A stretch of 64,000 nucleotides of DNA. Origin: Candidatus Epulonipiscium sp. (lineage in GTDB: Bacteria; Bacillota_A; Clostridia; Lachnospirales; Cellulosilyticaceae). Every line of letters begins with the position of its first letter. Position 1 is the first letter of the stretch. Shown in pieces: positions 58,053 through 64,000 of this stretch. Position numbers and translations under genes: made by a program. The DNA is taken from positions 1-64,000 of the forward strand of contig DUUM01000408.1 in the NCBI GenBank assembly GCA_012841565.1. Reading direction: 5' to 3'. The notes under the pieces were generated by a model. The model was not told where the DNA came from, made no database searches, and saw nothing but the letters and a program-made list of their open reading frames with translations.

Positions 58053-58529
58053 TTATTCCCCCTCAGGTATATTCTTTAACGCCACCTTGTATACCATTTG
58101 AACTGGGACACCGTACTCCTTTGCCCTTAGTTTGCAATCTTCATATTCAGGTGAGCATTTGGTAATATTACCATACCTTGCTTTTTTAATCTTTATTTCC
58201 CCGTATTTAGTCTGAATCGTTAGCCATTCTCTATCCATGCACACCCTATTCGTTTTGTACATTCTAATACCAATAGTGGTTGTTTCTCTAAATATTACTT
58301 CTTGCATTAGTCCAATTTGGTCTTCTAGACATAAAACACTGAGTTTTATAGCAGGCCTATTTTTTTTCATATAAATAGATGTGTAAAAAACATCCAGAGC
58401 CCCTTGCTCTAGTAAGGCCTCCATGACATAACCCGCAACCTCACCTGTCATATCATCAATATTGGCTTCTATTACCCACGCCTCATCTAATGGTTTATCT
58501 AACGTTTCCTCTAAGGCTATTAATACAGT
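58053..58529 (-). CDS. larC: LarC2, C-terminal part of the nickel insertase LarC (-1 frame)
   Basis: The frame is open from the A-run (58529-58537) to the stop at 58053, 158 codons. It encodes the conserved region beginning near the frameshift (TVLIALEETLDKPLDEAWVI), then ANIDDMTGEVAGYVMEALLE. It is normally fused to LarC1. No ribosome site is visible at the internal ATG (58451), so translation through a -1 frameshift from larC1 is expected. The reading frame ends 1 bp before the transporter gene. Confidence 0.85.
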   Translation of the reverse strand, partial: TVLIALEETLDKPLDEAWVIEANIDDMTGEVAGYVMEALLEQGALDVFYTSIYMKKNRPAIKLSVLCLEDQIGLMQEVIFRETTTIGIRMYKTNRVCMDREWLTIQTKYGEIKIKKARYGNITKCSPEYEDCKLRAKEYGVPVQMVYKVALKNIPEGE

Positions 58530-59335
58530 TTTTTTTTACTCTCTACTAATACCATACGAAGCAAGTTTGCCATTTTGAGATCTCTTTTACCTGTCCCATA
58601 TCCTATTGCTATAGCCTCTGCTTCTGGCATGGGGCCAAATTCATCTGCTATGGTGGCTATAATAGCGGCACCTGTTGGTGTTACCAACTCTTTAGGTATG
58701 CCTGTGCTATAAAATGGGACTTTAGCTTCTCTTAAAATTTCTAATGTGGCTGGTGCCGGCACTGGAATAACCCCATGTTGACAGTGTACAAATCCTGTTC
58801 CTGTATGCAGAGGTGAACTGATTACCTTATCTACTTCTAAAGCATTTAAACATATGGCTGCGCCTACAATATCTACTATAGAGTCTATTGCACCCACTTC
58901 ATGAAAATGCACTTCTTCAATAGGTCTTCCATGTATCCTGCTCTCCGCCTGTGCTACCTTCATAAATATGTCTTTACTTAATGTTTTTACTTTTTCATCT
59001 AAATCACTATTATCTATAATTTCTTCAATGCTATGCAAATTACGATCATGTGTATGCACGTGCTTATACACATGTGTATCAAGGCCTTGGTGGTCATGGT
59101 GTTCATGTCCCTCATGATGATCTTCCCTATGGGTATGTTCCTCTAATATGACATTAACATCTGTACCCATAATACCATTTTTCCCTTTTGCACTAATCTC
59201 GATTTTATAACCATCTACCTTTAATTTTTCAAGCCCTTCAAGAAGTATTTCCTGTTTTACACCAAGGTCAAGAAAAGCTCCCAATGTCATATCCCCACTA
59301 ATGCCTGCAAAACAATCTAGATATAATATTTTCAC
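58520..59335 (-). CDS. larC: LarC1, N-terminal part of nickel insertase LarC
   Basis: 271 residues with a GTG start after AGGAGGG. LarC inserts nickel into the P2TMN precursor with CTP to make the NPN cofactor of lactate racemase. The opening MKILYLDCFAGISGDM is diagnostic. A His-rich stretch (about 68-101, including EDHHEGHEHHDH) could hold nickel. The 0-frame stop follows SKKKLY, and a run of nine A residues (58529-58537) allows a -1 shift giving a full protein of about 427 residues. Confidence 0.93.
   Translation of the reverse strand: MKILYLDCFAGISGDMTLGAFLDLGVKQEILLEGLEKLKVDGYKIEISAKGKNGIMGTDVNVILEEHTHREDHHEGHEHHDHQGLDTHVYKHVHTHDRNLHSIEEIIDNSDLDEKVKTLSKDIFMKVAQAESRIHGRPIEEVHFHEVGAIDSIVDIVGAAICLNALEVDKVISSPLHTGTGFVHCQHGVIPVPAPATLEILREAKVPFYSTGIPKELVTPTGAAIIATIADEFGPMPEAEAIAIGYGTGKRDLKMANLLRMVLVESKKKLY
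58529..58537 (-). other. Programmed -1 ribosomal frameshift site in larC
   Basis: The coding strand has nine A residues (AAA AAA AAA C). A -1 slip joins SKKK to TVLIALEE and continues to the LarC2 stop. Lactobacillus plantarum is known to make LarC from larC1 and larC2 by frameshifting, so this is likely programmed rather than a mutation or read error. Confidence 0.8.
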
Positions 59336-59347
59336 TTGCTTTCCCTC

Positions 59348-60106
59348 CTAATCACTACTTAATTTATTAATCATACTGGCACTATATCCAGCGCCAAATC
59401 CATTGTCAATATTTACAACACTAACACCACTGGCACAACTATTAAGCATACATAATAATGCTGAGAGTCCATTAAAACTCGCACCATAACCAACACTCGT
59501 AGGGACTGCAATAACTGGCTTATCGACTAGGCCACCGACGACACTTGCTAGTGCCCCTTCCATTCCTGCTACTACAATAACCACATTAGCTGCTTGTAGT
59601 TTATCCGTATTAGCTAAAAGACGGTGAATACCCGCTACGCCTACATCGTATAACCGGTCTACCGTGTTTCCTAATGTTTCAGCTGTTACAGCCGCTTCTT
59701 CTGCAACTGGAATATCTGCAGTGCCACCTGTTACAACGATAATCCTATGCTTTGATTTAGGGATTTCCTGTTTCCCAACAACTACACATCTTGCTTGCTC
59801 ATGATATTCTACGTCATCTGTGACTTCTTTAATCGCTTCATAAACTTCTTTGCTTGCTCTGGTTCCTAATATATTCACATCTTGATGCTCTAACATATGA
59901 GCTACTATTCCTTGAATATGTTCTATTTGTTTACCTTCACAATAGATGACTTCAGGGTACCCATTACGCAGGGCGCGATGGTGATCTATTTTTGCATACC
60001 CTAGGTCTCCGTATGGAAGTGTTTTAAGTGTATCTAATGCCTCATCTATACTGACTGAATCGTTTTTTACATTTTCTAACAACTTAACTAATCTATCTTT
60101 TTCCAT
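59348..60106 (-). CDS. larB: LarB, pyridinium-3,5-biscarboxylic acid synthase
   Basis: 252 residues. The C-terminal half is PurE-like (VTGGTADIPVAEEAAVTAE, GMEGALASVVGGL, VPTSVGYGASFNGLSALL). The conserved Cys is in LNSCASGVSVVNIDNGFGAG (C224). LarB carboxylates nicotinic acid adenine dinucleotide and releases P2CMN for LarE. It uses a NAD precursor, which links loosely to niaR in the same window. It is followed by larC 12 bp downstream. Confidence 0.95.
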   Translation of the reverse strand: MEKDRLVKLLENVKNDSVSIDEALDTLKTLPYGDLGYAKIDHHRALRNGYPEVIYCEGKQIEHIQGIVAHMLEHQDVNILGTRASKEVYEAIKEVTDDVEYHEQARCVVVGKQEIPKSKHRIIVVTGGTADIPVAEEAAVTAETLGNTVDRLYDVGVAGIHRLLANTDKLQAANVVIVVAGMEGALASVVGGLVDKPVIAVPTSVGYGASFNGLSALLCMLNSCASGVSVVNIDNGFGAGYSASMINKLSSD

Positions 60107-60123
60107 CTGATCACTTCCTCTAC

Positions 60124-60945
60124 TTATATGTCTAGGTCTTCTTGTGTTAAAACTTCATTCATACTGCCAACTCTATACCCACCTAAATCAAGAGTTACAT
60201 ATGTAAACCCAATATCTTTAAAAACCTTAACTGTTTCACTCATAAAAGAAGGCGCAAGAAACTTCATTTGCTCTTGTGGAATAATTTCTATTCTAGCAAT
60301 ATCTCCATGGTGTCTTACACGAAACTGTGTAAAACCGTGATCTAAAAGGTATAACTCTCCTTTTTCTACCATGCCTAATTTTTCTGGGGTAATTGGCACC
60401 CCGTAAGGAATACGTGATGCTAGGCATGCCATAGAAGGCTTGCTCCATGTGGGTAGTTTAAGCTGTTTTGATAAAAGTCTAACTTCTTGTTTCGTGAAGC
60501 CTGCATCTTTTAACGGACTTATAACTTCTAATTCCTTAAGAGCTATCATGCCAGGCCTATAGTCAAAAACATCATCCGCTATACTACCATCAGCTACATA
60601 AGGGATGCCGCTTTGGCCTGCTAGATCTTTAATCTTAGTAAAAATTGCCTTTTTACAATGATAACAACGATCTTTCCCGTTTTCAACAAATTCTGGGATA
60701 CTATACTCATCAGCTTTAATAAAAAAGTGCTTGACACCGATTCCTGCAACAAACTCTGCCGCTTCTACCATCTCTCTGCTAGAGTGCATAGATGCACGTA
60801 CAGTTATTCCCATAGCATGCTCTCCTAGAATCTCCTGCGCCACATACAGTAAAAGGGTACTATCTACCCCTCCTGAAAATGCGACACATATGCTTCCAAG
60901 CTCTGCTAGTTGTTGTTTTAACTTACTATATTTTTTCTGTAACAT
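60124..60945 (-). CDS. larE: LarE, sulfur transferase of NPN cofactor synthesis
   Basis: 273 residues. The PP-loop ATPase motif SGGVDST (24-30) activates the carboxylates. C174 in MACLASRIPYG is at the place of the sacrificial Cys that gives its sulfur in L. plantarum LarE; CYHC (94-97) is a further Cys pair. The gene starts the lar cluster, 17 bp before larB and 24 bp after the decayed LacI gene. Confidence 0.94.
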   Translation of the reverse strand: MLQKKYSKLKQQLAELGSICVAFSGGVDSTLLLYVAQEILGEHAMGITVRASMHSSREMVEAAEFVAGIGVKHFFIKADEYSIPEFVENGKDRCYHCKKAIFTKIKDLAGQSGIPYVADGSIADDVFDYRPGMIALKELEVISPLKDAGFTKQEVRLLSKQLKLPTWSKPSMACLASRIPYGVPITPEKLGMVEKGELYLLDHGFTQFRVRHHGDIARIEIIPQEQMKFLAPSFMSETVKVFKDIGFTYVTLDLGGYRVGSMNEVLTQEDLDI

Positions 60946-60969
60946 AGTGACACCCCCTTGCTGTTTATT

Positions 60970-61347
60970 TTATATTTCTTTAACATCATCATTTGGAATA
61001 TTGCCCATTGTAACAGTATCGATAATAGGGGATAAGAATACTATTTCATCTGGAATACATATCCCTTTTTCATTTATCAAGTTAAACTCTTTATTAATCC
61101 CTGTTGTGCCTACAAATCCTATTTTTCTATGTCCTAATGAAATTAAATGTTCCACAGCCGTACAACCACCCTTATAGCCATCACAAATAACTTCGTCAAT
61201 CCCACCATCTACATAGTTAACACCTGCATAAACTAGATTTTTAATATTTTTCTTTAAAAACTTTAAAATATCTTTATTGAATCTGCCTAAAATCACCGCT
61301 TCTTTGGCAATATCTTTAAGCGTTACTGATACGTTTTCCCTCCCCAC
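60970..61347 (-). pseudogene. Decayed LacI/GalR-family regulator
   Basis: A single 125-residue open frame that starts like LacI (VSVTLKDIAKEA) but jumps directly into a mid-protein sequence (VILGRFNKDILKFLKK). The rest of the HTH, the hinge and the first half of the sugar-binding domain are missing. It then keeps VEHLISLGHRKIGFVG before ending early. Typical LacI proteins have about 335 residues. In-frame internal deletions explain it best. It cannot bind DNA normally. A LacI-type palindrome survives at 61358-61369. Confidence 0.8.
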
Positions 61348-61357
61348 TTACTTCTTC

Positions 61358-61369
61358 CCAAACGTTTGG
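61358..61369. promoter_or_regulatory. LacI-type operator palindrome
   Basis: CCAAACGTTTGG is a perfect 12-bp palindrome with the central CG typical of LacI/GalR operators. It lies between nagA and the decayed regulator. Confidence 0.6.
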
Positions 61370-61390
61370 ATTTATTGTTTATATTTAACA

Positions 61391-62623
61391 TTAATTAGAT
61401 TGATATATGGTTTCACCTTTTGCTAGTGTCCTAAAAACAGTATAATCCTCATTTAGCAATACTATATCTGCATCTTTTCCAACAGCTATTGTACCTTTTT
61501 TATCTTCTATCCCTAATAAAGTTGCAGGGTTTTGACTCACTAGCCTTGCACACTCCTCAATAGGCTTACCTGTAAATTTAATTATATTGCTAATTGCCCG
61601 ATCCATGGTAAGTGTACTGCCTGCACGATTACCACCATTAACTAGGGAGGCATCTCCATTCTTTACCACAACATCATTAACACCTAATTTATAGTTGCCA
61701 TCCTTAAGGCCTGCTGCCATAATACTATCAGTTACACCTATAACCCTTTCCATACCTTTAGTCTTAACGACTAACCTTACAATTCCTGGATGCAAGTGAA
61801 ATCCATCACAAATAAATTCTGTATAAATATCACTTTCTAAGGCGGCTCCAACAATAGATGGGTTGTGTTGATGAATAGGTTGCATGGCATTGAACAAATG
61901 AGTTGCACTATTAGCGCCTGCTGCAATACATGTCATACAGCTATGGTAATCCCCACCTGTATGACCTAATGATATTACGATTCCTTTAGACGTGGCATAC
62001 TTTATTAATTCTGCTATTCCCTCATTTTCTACTGATACGGTCATATATCTAATGTTATCATCCGATGCTTTCTCATATTGTTTGAGATTTTCTATTGAAC
62101 TTTGCTGTATGAGGTGTTCTGGCATAGCACCTTTGTATATTGTGTTTAAAAAGGGTCCTTCCATATGAACGCCTAGTATTTGGGCCCCCGTGGTTTGTTC
62201 TCTTTTGGCCTTGCTTATTCTTTCTACAATTGTACACATCGTTTTGTGCTCATCCGTTAATAGTGTTGGTAGATAGGATGTAACGCCTTTAGTTCCATAA
62301 TAATCACTAAGTGCTAGCAGATCTTCTATACTTGCATGATTGACATCAATTCCATTTGCTCCGTGGGTATGGATATCTATAAAGCCTGGAACTACGATTT
62401 TTCCTTTTGCATCTATTATTTCATAGCCCTCTTCTAGTGTCACTAAATCTACACTTTCTATACCCTTAATAATGCCATTTTCAATTAAGACGTTTGTCTC
62501 TATAAGTTCTTTATTAATGAGTACCTTTCCGTTCACTAATACTTTTTTACTCATCATCTGACCTAATATTTGTACTGGTTTTGCCGTGTTTTGAAGAGGA
62601 TCTTTCTCATCTTTATTGTACAT
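61391..62623 (-). CDS. nagA: N-acetylglucosamine-6-phosphate deacetylase
   Basis: 410 residues from the ATG at 62623 with GGAGGTG five bases before it; upstream codons lack a site. It deacetylates GlcNAc-6-phosphate in amino sugar and wall recycling. Metal and active-site motifs: DIHTHGANGID, HMEGPFLN, GHTGGDYHS, NSATHLFNAM and the catalytic Asp in GVTDSIMAAG. It has a 23-residue N-terminal extension before the usual MSKKVLVNGKV start. NagB is not seen nearby. Confidence 0.92.
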   Translation of the reverse strand: MYNKDEKDPLQNTAKPVQILGQMMSKKVLVNGKVLINKELIETNVLIENGIIKGIESVDLVTLEEGYEIIDAKGKIVVPGFIDIHTHGANGIDVNHASIEDLLALSDYYGTKGVTSYLPTLLTDEHKTMCTIVERISKAKREQTTGAQILGVHMEGPFLNTIYKGAMPEHLIQQSSIENLKQYEKASDDNIRYMTVSVENEGIAELIKYATSKGIVISLGHTGGDYHSCMTCIAAGANSATHLFNAMQPIHQHNPSIVGAALESDIYTEFICDGFHLHPGIVRLVVKTKGMERVIGVTDSIMAAGLKDGNYKLGVNDVVVKNGDASLVNGGNRAGSTLTMDRAISNIIKFTGKPIEECARLVSQNPATLLGIEDKKGTIAVGKDADIVLLNEDYTVFRTLAKGETIYQSN

Positions 62624-62718
62624 AATACACCTCCGTAATTGATTGGTTAAGTAATTCAAAATACCTATATACTACCATTATACAGAGGACTCTACATTTC
62701 ATACAGTATTAACTTTTC

Positions 62719-64000
62719 TCATACCTTCTCATTCGTACCGACTAGCTTAAAGATTTCGGCCTCTGGTAATGGCTTGCTGAGCAAATATCCTTGCATATGG
62801 TTACAGCCATGTTGGCGTAAATATTCGAACTCCTGCTCTGTCTCTACACCTTCTGCTATAACATTAAGGCCCATTGTATGGCCTAGAACGATTAAAACAT
62901 TTATAATACTCTTTTCGTCACCACACTGAGATATGGTATCTATAAAAGATTTGTCAATTTTTAAGGTGTCAATAGGCAATCTATTGAGGTAATTAAGAGA
63001 TGAGTATCCTGTCCCAAAATCATCCAGTGCAACTTTAACACCCTGTTTTCTTAGTGCCTCTAGTTTCTCTACCACCATTTGAAAGTTCTCAATTAGCATG
63101 GTTTCAGTCATTTCTATTTCCAAATGTTTAGGTTCTAAATCATTTTCTTCTAATATTCTAATGACCATTTCAACAAAATCTTCTTGTATGACTTGTAGCG
63201 CCGAAATATTAATGGCCATGGTGTAATCTAAATGCCCTAACTTATGAAGCGTCTTTATAAACTTACAACCTGTTTCTAAAACCCATTGTCCGATAGGGAT
63301 AATCAACCGGCTATCTTCTGCAATATTAATAAACTTAAATGGTGGCATCCATCCAAGTTCTTTACTATCCCATCTAAGAAGTGCTTCAAAACCTATAATC
63401 TTCTTCGTTTTCAAATCATACTGAGGTTGATAGTGTAAAAGAAATTCTTCATTTTCTATACCCGTTCTTAAATTCACTTCAATAGCAGCTCTTTCTATCA
63501 TTTCCTCATTCATTTTGTTATTATAAAACACATACTTATCTTTCCCATCCGCTTTAGCCTTGTACATGGCAATGTCTGCTCTCATAATTAAAGTTTCTGA
63601 TGTGTCGCCATGATCTGGGTATATGGTTACACCTGCACTTACTGTTGTATGAAGCGTCATATCTTCGATTGAAAATCCGTGTTCAAATGCTAACATAATT
63701 TTTTGGACTATCTTTTTTACATCATCCGTGCTTTTAACATTTGTAATTAATATTAGGAATTCATCCCCCCCCATTCGGTACACTTTTACCGATTTACTGG
63801 TAAGGTTTTGTAACCTTTTTCCTATTTCTATAATAAACTTATCCCCTATACTATGCCCCAAAGTATCATTAATTAATTTAAAATTATCTGCATCAATAAA
63901 TATGACTGCTCCTTTTTTATCCATACATTTTTCTATATAATGTTGCAAATCTTCTTCTAATGCTCGTTTATTAGGCAGCTGGGTTAAGGCGTCAAAGTAA
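62719..64000 (-). CDS. GGDEF-EAL cyclic di-GMP protein (cut by the right window edge)
   Basis: At least 425 residues; the frame continues upstream past 64000, where it reads YFDALTQLPNKRALEED, the start of a GGDEF domain, so the true start and any sensor domain are outside. GGDEF is intact (RMGGDEFLI). The EAL domain follows with GFEALLRW, the Mg/catalytic DDFGTGYSSL and DKSFI. Both synthesis and hydrolysis of c-di-GMP are therefore possible. The DxLTGLPN motif has Gln in place of Gly. Confidence 0.95.
   Translation of the reverse strand, partial: YFDALTQLPNKRALEEDLQHYIEKCMDKKGAVIFIDADNFKLINDTLGHSIGDKFIIEIGKRLQNLTSKSVKVYRMGGDEFLILITNVKSTDDVKKIVQKIMLAFEHGFSIEDMTLHTTVSAGVTIYPDHGDTSETLIMRADIAMYKAKADGKDKYVFYNNKMNEEMIERAAIEVNLRTGIENEEFLLHYQPQYDLKTKKIIGFEALLRWDSKELGWMPPFKFINIAEDSRLIIPIGQWVLETGCKFIKTLHKLGHLDYTMAINISALQVIQEDFVEMVIRILEENDLEPKHLEIEMTETMLIENFQMVVEKLEALRKQGVKVALDDFGTGYSSLNYLNRLPIDTLKIDKSFIDTISQCGDEKSIINVLIVLGHTMGLNVIAEGVETEQEFEYLRQHGCNHMQGYLLSKPLPEAEIFKLVGTNEKV

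Noticed and set aside
58053..58537. larC2 as a separate gene starting at the ATG at 58451
   Set aside because: No ribosome site precedes that ATG, and the frame is open back to the A9 run and matches LarC across the join, so a frameshift product is more likely.
60970..61347. Functional short LacI repressor
   Set aside because: Without the rest of the HTH and hinge it could not bind an operator, so pseudogene fits better.

Overview
The window looks like chromosome from a low-GC, anaerobic, spore-forming, motile clostridium. Pointers are ferredoxin-dependent 2-oxoacid oxidoreductase, BofA/YaaL, YyaC, a GerMN-like lipoprotein, a BclA-like collagen protein, flagellin and the FabK-type FASII operon. 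Lachnospirales-type gene content fits best, but the genus cannot be fixed from this sequence. Nearly all genes lie on the minus strand. I see no insertion sequence, prophage, CRISPR array or tRNA.

Layout from left to right. 1-321: strong minus-strand promoter and an rRNA-type leader pointing off the left edge. 0.3-5 kb: CvpA, a beta-propeller protein, glycogen synthase and a membrane protein combining a degenerate MPN/JAMM domain with LysM. 5.2-12.6 kb: spore protein YyaC; a GntR-controlled MacAB-type exporter with a TolC-like coiled-coil protein; HflX with an N-terminal JAMM domain. 12.7-19.7 kb: AIM24-like protein, an EIIC-like transporter behind a NiaR-type operator, NiaR, Pgi, a GerMN-like lipoprotein and a NatAB-type ABC exporter. 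19.8-27.7 kb: two-polypeptide 2-oxoacid:ferredoxin oxidoreductase with fused subunits, a membrane protein, MtnN, a DUF2935 protein, a collagen-like spore protein, and a thioredoxin-like/DUF1874 pair. 27.9-37.6 kb: complete FASII operon (fabT-fabH-acpP-fabK-fabD-fabG-fabF-accB-fabZ-accC-accD-accA), with promoter and operator visible before fabT. 37.7-46.2 kb: PyrG, MurG, a HIT protein, a flavodoxin-like/SCP2 fusion, an H-NOX chemoreceptor, BofA, YaaL and a GNAT enzyme. 46.3-51 kb: flagellin with a sigma-28 promoter, FliS, a small unlisted ORF and a large FliK-like protein, followed by a long hairpin. 51.2-53 kb: LysM-anchored 5'-nucleotidase. 53-61 kb: a nickel/peptide-family ABC transporter joined to larE-larB-larC, with larC split by a probable programmed -1 frameshift. 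61-64 kb: decayed LacI regulator, NagA and a GGDEF-EAL protein cut by the right edge.

Functional links. The lar genes build the nickel-pincer (NPN) cofactor, and the adjacent transporter plausibly supplies nickel. NiaR and its operator tie the EIIC-like transporter to NAD precursor uptake. FabT and its palindrome control the FASII genes. The H-NOX receptor keeps every residue of the known O2-binding pocket.

The observations I rate highest are the NiaR-controlled EIIC-like transporter, the JAMM-HflX fusion, the DUF1874 (ring-nuclease family) gene coupled to a thioredoxin-like gene, the O2-type H-NOX chemoreceptor, the larC frameshift beside a nickel-type transporter, the 110-nt hairpin, and the 37-codon gene overlapping fliS.
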